From assembly GCA_963649615.1 (NCBI GenBank), contig CAVJIN010000006.1, forward strand, positions 1-62,250: a DNA stretch of 62,250 nt, read 5' to 3'. A model generated the notes under the pieces. That model had not been told where the DNA came from. It did no database searches and saw nothing but the letters and a program-made list of their open reading frames with translations. This document shows, one piece after another, positions 16,826-25,304 of this stretch. This stretch comes from UBA9732 sp963649615 (GTDB lineage: Bacteria > Spirochaetota > Spirochaetia > Sphaerochaetales > Sphaerochaetaceae). Made by a program: the position numbers and the translations under genes. The stretch's first letter is position 1, and each line of letters opens with the position of its first letter.

Positions 16826-17731
16826 TCACCAGTTGTAAGAAAAGATGTTATTACACACTTTACGACTTTCTTTGTCTAGTTTAGAAGCAACTTTGTTTAA
16901 AGCTTCAATTTCTCCATTTTCCAAATGAAGATTTAATGCTAAAACGTTGTCCAAGAGTTGTTTTTCTGAACGTACACCAAGAATTATATAATCAACACCA
17001 GAAGAAGCAACCCAAGCTAGCGCTACAGTAGCAGGAGAAACAGCCTTTGCATTAGCAATTTCTTTTAATGTATCTAGTAAGTTTAAAAACCCTTGATAAC
17101 ATGGCTCTTTAAAACAAAAAAGAGAACTTCTTGCATCTTTCAAATCCTCTTTTGATGTGTACTTTCCAGATAGTAATCCCATTCCAAGAGGGCTGTAGGC
17201 AACAACTTCCACGTTACGAGATTTGCAATAATCAAGAGTGTTTTTTAAATCCCTCGTCCAAAGTAAAGATACGGGAATTTGCAAGCAATCTATATCAATA
17301 TTTAGGCTTTTCAAATATTCCAAAGGGGTATTGCAAATGCCAACCTTATTAACCAGACCAGAGTCTTTCAAAAAAGCCATCTTTTTAACAAAAGCTACAA
17401 CTTCAAAGCCCGTTTTTGGCCAATGCAGATACAGTCTATTTAGGTTCTTAATACGGAGTCTTGAGAGACTTTGAGATACTAGTTCTAAAGGATCTTTTGA
17501 TGATGGCATAATCTTGGAATCTACGAGAAAAGATTTATTTGGAAAGCGAGCTAAGACTTTTCCAAGTAGTTGCTCCGCCCGCCCTTTTCCATAACCTTGA
17601 GCGGTGTCGAAATTTTTAAAACCCTGACGGATTGCAAGGCTTAAAAGTTTTTCACTGAGAGCAGGGTCTTGGTCTTTCCAAAAGCCGTCTGATGGTACTG
17701 TTTGCCATGTTCCTAGAATAATTTCATTCAT
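16826..17731 (-). CDS. Aldo/keto reductase
   Basis: A 301-residue NAD(P)H-dependent oxidoreductase with a TIM-barrel fold. The AKR tetrad fits: Asp and Tyr in NFDTAQGYGKG (about residues 38-48), Lys in SFLVDSKIMPSS and His in RLYLHWPKTG. The cofactor end shows YIILGVRSEKQLLDN. The substrate is not predictable. It overlaps the Nudix gene upstream by 4 bp (translational coupling) and precedes yigZ. Confidence 0.92.
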   Translation of the reverse strand: MNEIILGTWQTVPSDGFWKDQDPALSEKLLSLAIRQGFKNFDTAQGYGKGRAEQLLGKVLARFPNKSFLVDSKIMPSSKDPLELVSQSLSRLRIKNLNRLYLHWPKTGFEVVAFVKKMAFLKDSGLVNKVGICNTPLEYLKSLNIDIDCLQIPVSLLWTRDLKNTLDYCKSRNVEVVAYSPLGMGLLSGKYTSKEDLKDARSSLFCFKEPCYQGFLNLLDTLKEIANAKAVSPATVALAWVASSGVDYIILGVRSEKQLLDNVLALNLHLENGEIEALNKVASKLDKESRKVCNNIFSYNW

Positions 17732-18237
17732 AACTCACATTCTGGACCATCAAACTCAATTTCGTAGGAGAGGGTGTCTCCATCTTTATTGCAGATTGCA
17801 AATAAAGTAAAAGGTTCGTAGTTTAAGGCATGGTGAAGCCAAATTGTGTCATCGTTGAACATTCTATCAAATGGTAAGGCAGAGATGTCAGCCCAAAAAG
17901 GACGAGCTTCTAAAGTTTCAATTGGAGTTCCTTCGTATTCTGTTGCAACGTAGACGTGTCCTTCCATGTCATTGTTTGGAATCATGAAATTTAGTGTGCC
18001 AACATGAATGGGATTAAATACTTTCATCCCAACTTCTTCCATGGTTTCTCTTATGCAACATTGTTCTGTAGTTTCACCTTTTTCTCTATGTCCTCCAGGT
18101 GCGCAGACTTTCCCGTTGCCAAAACCTTTCTTTTTCCTTTCAATGAGTAAAACTTTACCCTTTCCGTCCATGATATAACAAACGGTACAGATACTAGTGG
18201 GATGCCAAGTTTTCCAAAGGTTTTTCTTTTTACTCAC
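17728..18237 (-). CDS. MTH1-like Nudix hydrolase (oxidised nucleotide sanitising)
   Basis: A 169-residue Nudix protein. The box G-x5-E-x7-R-E-x-x-E-E-x-G is complete around residues 54-76 (GGHREKGE, then RETMEEVG). The rest follows the human MTH1 layout closely: KKGFGNGKVCAPGG, EGHVYVATEYEGTPIE, RPFWADISALPFDRMFNDD. MTH1 enzymes hydrolyse 8-oxo-dGTP and related oxidised dNTPs, so this is the best functional guess. I chose the GTG at 18237 because a TTGACT-17-TACTGT promoter ends 7 nt upstream, which makes the TTG at 18258 fall inside the promoter. It heads the three-gene minus-strand operon. Confidence 0.85.
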   Translation of the reverse strand: MSKKKNLWKTWHPTSICTVCYIMDGKGKVLLIERKKKGFGNGKVCAPGGHREKGETTEQCCIRETMEEVGMKVFNPIHVGTLNFMIPNNDMEGHVYVATEYEGTPIETLEARPFWADISALPFDRMFNDDTIWLHHALNYEPFTLFAICNKDGDTLSYEIEFDGPECEL

Positions 18238-18244
18238 GTATGTA

Positions 18245-18273
18245 ACAGTATTGTTCAAATATTCTCAAGTCAA
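18245..18273 (-). promoter_or_regulatory. Predicted promoter of the Nudix operon, leaderless geometry
   Basis: On the minus strand, TTGACT (18273-18268), 17 nt, TACTGT (18250-18245), then seven bases and a GTG start at 18237. No ribosome-binding site is seen. Confidence 0.5.
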
Positions 18274-18340
18274 GCCTAGTTAAGAAAGGGTTTTTGAGTT
18301 AAGCTAAGAGTAATAGCTAAGACTTGAAGGAGAAAGTTGT

Positions 18341-18991
18341 ATGAATAGCATAGCTTCTTATATTGACCACACTGTCCTTGCTGCAGATGCAACAGAGGAA
18401 AAGATTCAGAAACTTTGTAATGAAGCAAAAGAATGGAAATTTGCCAGTGTTTGCGTGAATACTTGCTGGACAAAAGTTTGTGCCCAAGAGCTTAAAGGAA
18501 CAGGCGTGAATGTTTGTACTGTTGTTGGTTTTCCTTTAGGTGCAATGTGTACAAAAGCTAAGGCTTTTGAGGCTAAGTGTGCTGTTGAAGATGGTGCTAC
18601 TGAAGTGGATATGGTTATTAATATCGGGCTATTGAAAGACCATAAAGATAACTTGGTTGAAGAAGATATCCGTGAAGTAAAAAAGGCTTGTGGGGATAAG
18701 ATTCTGAAGGTAATTATTGAGGCTTGCTTGTTGACTGACGAAGAGAAGGTGCGTGCTTGTGAGCTTTCTGTGAAGGCTGGCGCTGACTTTGTGAAGACTT
18801 CAACGGGCTTTTCCAAATGGGGAGCCAAGGTGGAAGACGTGGCTCTTATGCGCAAGACCGTGGGAGCTAATGTGGGCGTGAAGGCTGCTGGCGGAATCAG
18901 GTCATATGAAGATGCTGTGAATATGATTGAGGCTGGTGCAAATAGACTTGGATGTAGTGCTGGCATTGCAATTGTTCAGGGTGCAAAATAA
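18341..18991 (+). CDS. deoC: Deoxyribose-phosphate aldolase
   Basis: A 216-residue class I aldolase that splits 2-deoxyribose 5-phosphate into glyceraldehyde 3-phosphate and acetaldehyde in deoxynucleoside salvage. The Schiff-base lysine is in DFVKTSTGFS (about residue 150) and the second active-site lysine in GVKAAGGIR. N-terminal SYIDHTVLAADAT is typical. The ribosome-binding site AAGGAG precedes the ATG. A thymidine-kinase-like gene follows after 19 bp, which fits a deoxynucleoside operon. Confidence 0.96.
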   Translation: MNSIASYIDHTVLAADATEEKIQKLCNEAKEWKFASVCVNTCWTKVCAQELKGTGVNVCTVVGFPLGAMCTKAKAFEAKCAVEDGATEVDMVINIGLLKDHKDNLVEEDIREVKKACGDKILKVIIEACLLTDEEKVRACELSVKAGADFVKTSTGFSKWGAKVEDVALMRKTVGANVGVKAAGGIRSYEDAVNMIEAGANRLGCSAGIAIVQGAK

Positions 18992-19010
18992 GAAGAGATA
19001 AGGATTTAAC

Positions 19011-20153
19011 ATGGTTCCAGTTGACTCTATAGGTTCAAGTGAAGATTTTTTGAAGAGTTTAGGCTTTCCTACGTTGGAGGTGCATAAGTCTTTTGCGCAT
19101 TTTGATTTCACTAGGCCGGGAAGACGCGTGCTTCTCATTGGTCCAATGGGGTCCGGAAAGACTGAGTTTGCTGCACGTGTATGGAGAGATGCTTCCGTGG
19201 CGCAGAAAAAGGGCGCAAAAGTCAAGGCTCTGACAAGTACTGGAGACGTGGATAGACGCAATGTCTTTTTTATAAGAAATCAGCTTGATGGGGTGCGTTT
19301 TCAGGAATATCCACAGGATGCTATGGCCTTTAGAAGTGGCTATATTAGATGTGGCGAAAACATTGCACGTATTAGAGATTCTTTTGATTTTGAGAAAGTC
19401 TTGGCAGACAATCCAACAGCAGGCACCTATATCATTGATGAGGCCTCTTTCTTTGATGAGCGTCTTGCCTACGTGGTGAGAAATGCAAGCGTGGAAAAGG
19501 GGATTATGTTTATTTTTCCCACACTTATCTTGAATTTTAGGCGCGATATCTTTAATTCCTCGGCACGCCTGATGCTGGACATTGCAACAGATGTCATCCC
19601 GCTTACAGCGTATTGCGAGCACGACGACTGCATCAAGGACGCTTTTTATACATACCGATATTACACAGTAGATAATTGTGAATGTCCGGCTTTGTATTTT
19701 GATCCACTGATTGTTGTTGGTGGAGATGGTGCTAAGACAGGGTCTGATAATCCAAATTATGCTTCTCGCTGTGATGAGCATCATTTCCTTCCAGGAAAGG
19801 AATACACCTTCTTTAGCCTTAAGCCCATGGCAGAAGAGGCCAACAAGGGTAATATCAAGAAACTTAGAACGGAAATTGAGAATTTAAAAGACAATATTAA
19901 GAAAAGTGAGCTTTACAAAAACATCTCTTCTCGATATAAGAATAACCCAAATGAAGAGATTTATCTTAACTCTCTTAAACCTAGTTATATTGCAGAAAAG
20001 GCACTTATGTACTTGTTTAATGAACAAAATCTTGTGTCTGAGGACCTTTTGGTTAGATTTGTTAATGAGCTTGAGTTAAATAGGGAGTATATGACAAAGA
20101 CCTTAGCAGACAACCGTAGGCCAGTGTCTTTGGATCAGGGGCTCTTGTTTTAG
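19011..20153 (+). CDS. Thymidine kinase-like protein with C-terminal extension
   Basis: A 380-residue protein, about twice the normal TK1 length. Residues about 40-260 match type II thymidine kinases: P-loop IGPMGSGKTEFAAR, the Walker B-like YIIDEASFFDE (DEAQFF in classical TKs), a YCEHDDCIKDAFYTYR segment in the position of the zinc site, and NYASRCDEHHFLPG near the lasso region (classical YxARCRxCH). The last 120 residues are a charged, helical extension of unknown role (KKLRTEIENLKDNIKK looks coiled-coil). The gene lies 19 bp after deoC, consistent with deoxynucleoside salvage. Activity on thymidine is inferred and the divergent motifs leave room for another nucleotide-related role. Confidence 0.7.
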   Translation: MVPVDSIGSSEDFLKSLGFPTLEVHKSFAHFDFTRPGRRVLLIGPMGSGKTEFAARVWRDASVAQKKGAKVKALTSTGDVDRRNVFFIRNQLDGVRFQEYPQDAMAFRSGYIRCGENIARIRDSFDFEKVLADNPTAGTYIIDEASFFDERLAYVVRNASVEKGIMFIFPTLILNFRRDIFNSSARLMLDIATDVIPLTAYCEHDDCIKDAFYTYRYYTVDNCECPALYFDPLIVVGGDGAKTGSDNPNYASRCDEHHFLPGKEYTFFSLKPMAEEANKGNIKKLRTEIENLKDNIKKSELYKNISSRYKNNPNEEIYLNSLKPSYIAEKALMYLFNEQNLVSEDLLVRFVNELELNREYMTKTLADNRRPVSLDQGLLF

Positions 20154-20191
20154 TTTAGTTTCTTGGATTTAGAGAAATTTGGAGGATTGCA

Positions 20192-21490
20192 ATGCATCAG
20201 TTGGCAGAAAAACTCAATGAAATTCTTGACCAGACAAGTGTGTACTCAATGTTGTCTGATTATGGAAAGAGAATGTATGTTCCAAAGGGAATAATTGTTC
20301 AATCTGCAGAGGCAAAGCAGAAAGCTTCTCAGTTTAATGCTACAATTGGTGTTGCCATGGAAAATGGCAGTGCAATGTATATTCCTTCAATGAAGGCTCA
20401 GTTTGCTCCTTCTATGTCTGCAGGAGAAATTTTCCCGTATGCTCCAATGGGTGGGGTACAAGCTCTAAGAAAGACATGGAAAGAACAAATGTATAAGAAA
20501 AATCCAAGTCTTGAAGGCAAGGCTATCTCTCTTCCAATTGTTGTTTCAGGACTTACCAATGCATTAAGCATTGTTTGTTCTCTTTTTTTGGATCCTTCTG
20601 ATTTTGTAATTCTTCCTAACATGTATTGGGAAAATTATGATTTGATTTTAGATGAGCAGAGACAAGCTAATAAGGTTCTTTTCCCTATCTTTAAAAATGG
20701 GGCTTTTAACCTTGAAGGCCTTGATGATGCTCTTGCTTCAACTGGCGACAACAAGGCTGTTGTAATTCTAAATTTTCCTAATAATCCTACTGGTTATACT
20801 CCTACAAAAGAGGAGGCTTCTGCTATAGTCAAAATCTTAAAACGATACTCTGATTCCGGTAAGAAGCTTGCAATTATTACAGATGATGCCTACTTTGGGC
20901 TATTCTTTGAAGAAGATGTCTGTAAAGAAAGTCTTTTCTCTAGACTCTGTGATTGCAGTGAGAATCTACTGGCAATTAAATGTGATGCTGCCACCAAAGA
21001 AGAGATGGTTTGGGGTTTTAGAGTTGCTTTTATTACCTATGGTTGTAAGGGTTTTTCTGAAGAACAATATGATGCTCTTATGCAAAAAACTATGGGTGCT
21101 CTTAGGGGTTCTTTATCTAGCTGTACAACCTCCGGACAGAATATTCTGCTTAAAGGAATGAAAGATCCTAACTATCAAGCAGATAAGCAGGCAGGTATTG
21201 AGAAAATTGGCTTGAGGTATAATTCTTTAAAGAAGTCACTAGAAAAATATATAGGAAGGCAGGACTTACGGCCTCTTCCTTTTAACAGTGGCTACTTTAT
21301 GAGTTTCTTCTGTGTTTGTGATTCCGAGAATTTAAGGCAGCTTCTTTTGAATAAGTACGGGACTGGTGTGATTAGATTAGACCAGCATCATATCAGGCTC
21401 GCCTTCTCAAGCGTTGATCTTGAGAAGATTGAAGCACTGATTGATACTGTTTATCTTGCTACACAGGAAGCCTCCCAAGAAGCTATTTAA
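20192..21490 (+). CDS. PLP-dependent aminotransferase class I/II
   Basis: A 432-residue fold-type I aminotransferase. Recognisable parts are FPNNPTGYTPTKEE (substrate/PLP region, about residue 190), ITDDAYFGLFFE with the PLP-ring Asp, and AIKCDAATKEEMVWGFRVAF, where the Schiff-base lysine (in ATKE) and carboxylate-binding Arg neighbourhood lie. The likely substrate is an amino acid/2-oxoacid pair, not resolved. The ribosome-binding site GGAGG is good. Its stop codon overlaps the end of convergent leuS by 8 bp, with no terminator between them. Confidence 0.9.
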   Translation: MHQLAEKLNEILDQTSVYSMLSDYGKRMYVPKGIIVQSAEAKQKASQFNATIGVAMENGSAMYIPSMKAQFAPSMSAGEIFPYAPMGGVQALRKTWKEQMYKKNPSLEGKAISLPIVVSGLTNALSIVCSLFLDPSDFVILPNMYWENYDLILDEQRQANKVLFPIFKNGAFNLEGLDDALASTGDNKAVVILNFPNNPTGYTPTKEEASAIVKILKRYSDSGKKLAIITDDAYFGLFFEEDVCKESLFSRLCDCSENLLAIKCDAATKEEMVWGFRVAFITYGCKGFSEEQYDALMQKTMGALRGSLSSCTTSGQNILLKGMKDPNYQADKQAGIEKIGLRYNSLKKSLEKYIGRQDLRPLPFNSGYFMSFFCVCDSENLRQLLLNKYGTGVIRLDQHHIRLAFSSVDLEKIEALIDTVYLATQEASQEAI

Positions 21491-24011
21491 CAACAAAACT
21501 TACAAGTTTATTTGGAACTACAATCTCTTTAAGAATTGTTGCACCTTCAAGGTAACGTTTAACGTTGTCGTTTGCCTTTGCAGCAGCAATCATATCTTCC
21601 TTTGAAGTATCTTTTGCTAATGTGAGTTTTGCACGTACTTTACCGTTAATTTGAACAACTACGGCAATTTCTGCGTCAACTGTCAATGATTCATTGTAGA
21701 CAGGCCACTTCTCATTTGCAATGGAAGGCTTATGTCCAGCTCTTTCCCAAAGTTCTTCTGCAAGGTGGGGAGTGTATGGACTGAGCATGAGCACAAAGGG
21801 CTCCCAAGCTTCACGTGGAAGTTTATCTTGTTTTGAGAGATCGCTGACATAAATCATCATTTGGCTAATTGCTGTGTTGAAATTTAATGTTGAGGTGTCT
21901 TCTGTGACTTTCTTGATTGTTTTATGAAGACTTTTCATGAGTTCTGCAGGAGCCTTTTCTTCTACAATCTCTTTTTCTTCTGCAATGCGCCAAATCTTAT
22001 CAATGAAGCGCCAAACACCGGCAATGCCAGTTGTAGACCATGGTTTTGAAACCTGAAGTGGGCCCATGAACATTTCATACATGCGCATAGTATCTGCCCC
22101 GTACTCTGCTTCAACTTCATCTGGATTTATGACGTTCTTAAGGCTCTTTGACATCTTGGCAATAACACGTTCCAAAACCTCACCAGTCTCCTTGTCTACA
22201 TAGACTCCAGGTTCCTTTTCAATGACCTGATCTGTTTGTACTAGTGATTTATTTGCCCTCTGATACGCAAATGCGGTTATCATTCCTTGATTTATGAGTC
22301 TTGCAAATGGCTCTGGGGTTGAGACCAAGCCTAAATCATAAAGAACCTTATGCCAGAATCTTGCATACAAGAGATGTAGTACAGCATGTTCCGTTCCACC
22401 AATGTAAAGATTTACAGGCATCCAGTATTTTTCTTTTTCTGGATCTACAAATCTTTCTTTGTTCTTTGGGTCAATGTATCTGAGATAGTACCAGCAGGAA
22501 CCGCCCCATTGTGGCATTGTGTTTGTTTCTCTCTTTGCAGGACCACCGCATTTTGGACAGCGACAATTTACCCAAGAGGAGATGTTTGCAAGAGGGCTTT
22601 CTCCTGTTCCTGATGGGAGATAGCTTTCAACCTCAGGCAGTCTGAGAGGAAGTTCTTCTTCTGGAACTACTACAGTTCCACAATCTGGACAGTGAATGAG
22701 AGGGATTGGCTCGCCCCAGTAGCGCTGTCTGCTAAAAATCCAATCTCTGAGCTTGAAGTTTACAGTTTTGTGTCCAATGCCTCTTTCTTGGAGGAATTCA
22801 ATCATTTTTTCAATGGCATCGGCCTTATTGAGACCATCTAGGAAGCCACTATTTACGTGGATGCCGTCTTCTGTCCAAGCTTGAGTTTGCACGTCTACTT
22901 GGCTCTTTAAGACTTCAATGATTGGAAGGCCAAATTTTTTGGCGAATTCCCAGTCTCTTGTGTCGTGGGCAGGAACGGCCATAATTGCACCAGTGCCGTA
23001 TGAGATGAGTACATAGTCTGCAATCCAAATTGGGATTTCTTTTCCATTTACAGGGTTAATTGCGTAGCTTCCAGAAAAGACTCCAGTTTTTTCTTTTGCA
23101 AGGTCTGTTCTGTCAAGATCGCTTTTCTTTGCTGCTTCTTGGACGTATTTTTGAACTTCTTCTTTCTGTTCTGGTGTGGTGAGCTTGCTTACAAGTGGAT
23201 GCTCTGGAGAAATGACCATATAGGTGGCTCCAAAGAGGGTGTCACATCTTGTTGTGAAGACTTCAAGCTTGCCATTAGGATCTTTTTCAAGTCCTTTAAC
23301 TTGGAATATAACAGAGGCACCTTCGCTCTTTCCAATCCAGTTGCGTTGCATCATCTTGACGGATTCTGGCCAATCGACCAAATCAAGGTCATCTAAGAGT
23401 CTTTGGGCGTAAGCTGTAATTTTCAATATCCACTGGCGAATGTTCTTTTTTTCTACCTGTGCCCCACATCTTTCACAATGCCCTTCTTTAACTTCTTCGT
23501 TTGCAAGGCCTGTTTTGCAATTTGGGCACCAGTTGATTGGTGCTTGTGTTTCGTAAGCCAAACCCTTTTCGTAGAGTTTTTCAAAAATCCATTGAGTCCA
23601 ATGATAATAATCGGGGTCGCAGGTTGAGATTTCTCTGTCCCAGTCATAGCAGAAACCCAAACTCTTGATTTGACGTCTGAAGGTGTTGATATTCTTTTCC
23701 GTTGTAATTGCGGGGTGAGTACCTGTTTGAATTGCATAGTTTTCTGCAGGCAGACCAAAGGAGTCGAAGCCCATTGGGTGTAACACGTTATAGCCATTCA
23801 TTCTAAGGTAACGGCTGTAGATGTCTGTTGCTGTATAGCCTTCTGGATGGCCAACATGAAGACCTGCTCCAGATGGGTATGGGAACATGTCTAGGATATA
23901 TGCTCTCTTCTCTTTTGGATATGAAGGATCTTCAGTTACAGAGAACGTTTTATGTTCTTCCCAATACTTTTGCCATTTAGGCTCTGTTTCATTAAACGGA
24001 TATTTGCTCAT
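21483..24011 (-). CDS. leuS: Leucyl-tRNA synthetase
   Basis: An 842-residue class I aminoacyl-tRNA synthetase of normal bacterial length. The HIGH-type motif (PSGAGLHVGHPEGY) is near residue 45, the CP1 editing domain includes FTTRCDTLFGATYMV, zinc-ligand cysteine pairs occur (WCPNCKTG, HCERCG), and KMSKSLKNVINPD is near residue 610. It ligates leucine to tRNA-Leu with ATP. The predicted -10 box lies 14 bp upstream, leaving a leader of about 8 nt that still holds GGAGCC. It is convergent with, and overlaps, the aminotransferase gene. Confidence 0.98.
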   Translation of the reverse strand: MSKYPFNETEPKWQKYWEEHKTFSVTEDPSYPKEKRAYILDMFPYPSGAGLHVGHPEGYTATDIYSRYLRMNGYNVLHPMGFDSFGLPAENYAIQTGTHPAITTEKNINTFRRQIKSLGFCYDWDREISTCDPDYYHWTQWIFEKLYEKGLAYETQAPINWCPNCKTGLANEEVKEGHCERCGAQVEKKNIRQWILKITAYAQRLLDDLDLVDWPESVKMMQRNWIGKSEGASVIFQVKGLEKDPNGKLEVFTTRCDTLFGATYMVISPEHPLVSKLTTPEQKEEVQKYVQEAAKKSDLDRTDLAKEKTGVFSGSYAINPVNGKEIPIWIADYVLISYGTGAIMAVPAHDTRDWEFAKKFGLPIIEVLKSQVDVQTQAWTEDGIHVNSGFLDGLNKADAIEKMIEFLQERGIGHKTVNFKLRDWIFSRQRYWGEPIPLIHCPDCGTVVVPEEELPLRLPEVESYLPSGTGESPLANISSWVNCRCPKCGGPAKRETNTMPQWGGSCWYYLRYIDPKNKERFVDPEKEKYWMPVNLYIGGTEHAVLHLLYARFWHKVLYDLGLVSTPEPFARLINQGMITAFAYQRANKSLVQTDQVIEKEPGVYVDKETGEVLERVIAKMSKSLKNVINPDEVEAEYGADTMRMYEMFMGPLQVSKPWSTTGIAGVWRFIDKIWRIAEEKEIVEEKAPAELMKSLHKTIKKVTEDTSTLNFNTAISQMMIYVSDLSKQDKLPREAWEPFVLMLSPYTPHLAEELWERAGHKPSIANEKWPVYNESLTVDAEIAVVVQINGKVRAKLTLAKDTSKEDMIAAAKANDNVKRYLEGATILKEIVVPNKLVSFVVK

Positions 24012-24025
24012 GGCTCCGTATGTTA

Positions 24026-24031
24026 ATTATA
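24026..24031 (-). promoter_or_regulatory. Predicted -10 box of leuS
   Basis: TATAAT on the minus strand, 14 bp before the leuS ATG. It lies back-to-back with the yhhN promoter, so the two divergent genes share about 50 bp of control DNA. No clear T-box leader is present. Confidence 0.5.
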
Positions 24032-24040
24032 TTAGGAGTC

Positions 24041-24069
24041 TTGGTCAATGAAACGTAAAAGGGTATAAT
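24041..24069 (+). promoter_or_regulatory. Predicted promoter of the YhhN-family gene
   Basis: TTGGTC (24041-24046), 17 nt, then a perfect TATAAT (24064-24069). Start expected near 24076. Confidence 0.55.
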
Positions 24070-24120
24070 AATATAACATGAGTTGTGAGGGTCTCAAAGA
24101 CCTTAGGAGAGGTGGGCCAA

Positions 24121-24795
24121 GTGAAAAAGTGGATTTTAGTATTACTTTATGCAGTTGATGTCTTCTTTTGTCTTAGAGCAATTAAGAAAAAAAGTTCTCA
24201 CGAGTATGTTTTAACAAAGCCTTTTCTCATGCCTCTCTTGTGTTCAATATATTTTGTTTTCTTGCCTAGTGCTTTAAGAAGTGTTACTTATCAAAAATAT
24301 GTATTTTTAGCTTTGGTTTTTCATACTCTTGGAGATGTTTTGTTGCTGTTTCCAAGAAACAAAACAAGAGTCTTTTTTTATGTTGGAATGGGGTCTTTTT
24401 TTGTTGGGCATGTGATGTACTGTATTTGGTTTATAACAGCTCCGGTAGGACATTCTCACAAGGTTGCCTTCTTCACTTTGTTTGTTGTTTTAATTTGTGA
24501 GTATCTTCTATTCAGGCAATTAATGCTGGGGCCAAGGCGTTATGCATCAAAACTCCTTCCTTATTCTTTGGGGCTTTCTATCTTAGCTGTGTCTGTTGCT
24601 TCAACTTTTGGCAACGGAACACATCCTTTTGCAACCTTGATTAGTTTAATTGGAGTTGCACTTTTCTGTTTCTCAGATTACTGCATAGAGAGACGTCTTG
24701 TAAGAATGCCTCTCTTTGGTCAAATGGTGGTTATGTCCACCTATATATCTGGCCAAACCCTTATTATTCTTGGAATGTTGTTGTTGCAGGTGTAG
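24121..24795 (+). CDS. YhhN family membrane protein (lysoplasmalogenase-like)
   Basis: A 224-residue protein from the GTG at 24121, chosen because AGGAGA lies 10 nt upstream; an in-frame GTG at 24085 would start before it. It has about seven to eight membrane helices. Family landmarks include KPFLMPLL, FHTLGDVLLLF, FFVGHVMYCIWF, GVALFCFSDYCIE and ISGQTLIILG. Related proteins such as TMEM86B hydrolyse the vinyl-ether bond of lysoplasmalogens; bacterial YhhN function is less certain. Plasmalogens occur in anaerobes, so the role is plausible here. Confidence 0.8.
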   Translation: MKKWILVLLYAVDVFFCLRAIKKKSSHEYVLTKPFLMPLLCSIYFVFLPSALRSVTYQKYVFLALVFHTLGDVLLLFPRNKTRVFFYVGMGSFFVGHVMYCIWFITAPVGHSHKVAFFTLFVVLICEYLLFRQLMLGPRRYASKLLPYSLGLSILAVSVASTFGNGTHPFATLISLIGVALFCFSDYCIERRLVRMPLFGQMVVMSTYISGQTLIILGMLLLQV

Positions 24796-24805
24796 GTAGG
24801 TTGTT

Positions 24806-24967
24806 ATGTTAGATATAATTTCCCAGAAAAAAGAACGGTATGCAGAAGATTTAATCAAAAAGAGGTCTATACATAATTCTTTGGGTGAGATAATTGCAAC
24901 AGCCGCCTCAATAATGTTTTCTAAAATTGACGAATTGTTAAATGTTGTTTATAATAGTAAACATTAA
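24806..24967 (+). CDS. Possible small protein, 53 residues, unrecognised
   Basis: An ATG 11 bp after the YhhN stop, with GGTAGG in ribosome-binding position, opens a frame of 53 codons ending at 24967. The product is charged at the N-terminus (about KKERYAEDLIKKR) with an amphipathic C-terminal half. I recognise nothing. The hipB promoter lies inside its 3' end, which weakens the case for a real gene. Confidence 0.3.
   Translation: MLDIISQKKERYAEDLIKKRSIHNSLGEIIATAASIMFSKIDELLNVVYNSKH
24927..24955 (+). promoter_or_regulatory. Predicted promoter of hipB
   Basis: TTGACG (24927-24932), exactly 17 nt, then a perfect TATAAT (24950-24955), the most consensus-like promoter of this region. Transcription would start near 24962, 21 nt before the hipB ATG. 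Confidence 0.65.
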
Positions 24968-24983
24968 ATGGAATGAATTAAAA

Positions 24984-25304
24984 ATGAAAAAGGCCACATA
25001 CAATATACTTCCCGGAACAGAAAAGATACTAAAGATTATGGGAGAGCAGATAAAACTCGCTAGATTAAGACGGGATTTATCAGCTGAACTTGTAGCAGAA
25101 CGTGCAGGAATTAGCCGAGCTTCTCTTTGGAAAGTTGAGAAGGGAGAATCTTCTGTTGCAATGGGAATCTATGCTGCTGTTTTGCATGCATTAAACAATC
25201 TCGACAAAGACCTTCTACTTATTGCAAAAGATGATGAACTTGGTAGAGAACTTCAAGACCTAAGTTTAATAACTAGAAAACGTGCAAAAAGGAAGAATGA
25301 TTGA
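24984..25304 (+). CDS. hipB: HipB-like XRE-family antitoxin/regulator
   Basis: A 106-residue DNA-binding protein. The helix-turn-helix spans about residues 18-70 (IKLARLRRDLSAELVAERAG, then RASLWKVEKGESSVAMGIY), the layout of HipB-type antitoxins. Its stop overlaps the start of a hipA-derived sequence by one base (TGATG), the usual type II arrangement. HipB normally binds HipA and represses its own operon. Here HipA is broken, so HipB may be an orphan regulator or a relic. The reading frame is intact and the promoter strong. Confidence 0.82.
   Translation: MKKATYNILPGTEKILKIMGEQIKLARLRRDLSAELVAERAGISRASLWKVEKGESSVAMGIYAAVLHALNNLDKDLLLIAKDDELGRELQDLSLITRKRAKRKND

Noticed and set aside
18406..18966. 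Long minus-strand frame opposite deoC
   Set aside because: It lies entirely antisense to deoC, has low-complexity Ser/Pro/Thr composition and no recognisable domain or ribosome-binding site.
19059..19784. 241-codon minus-strand frame opposite the thymidine-kinase-like gene
   Set aside because: It is the antisense shadow of a gene with clear kinase motifs; its own product shows no domain.
24012..24120. T-box or other leader in front of leuS
   Set aside because: The predicted leuS leader is only about 8 nt, too short for a T-box.
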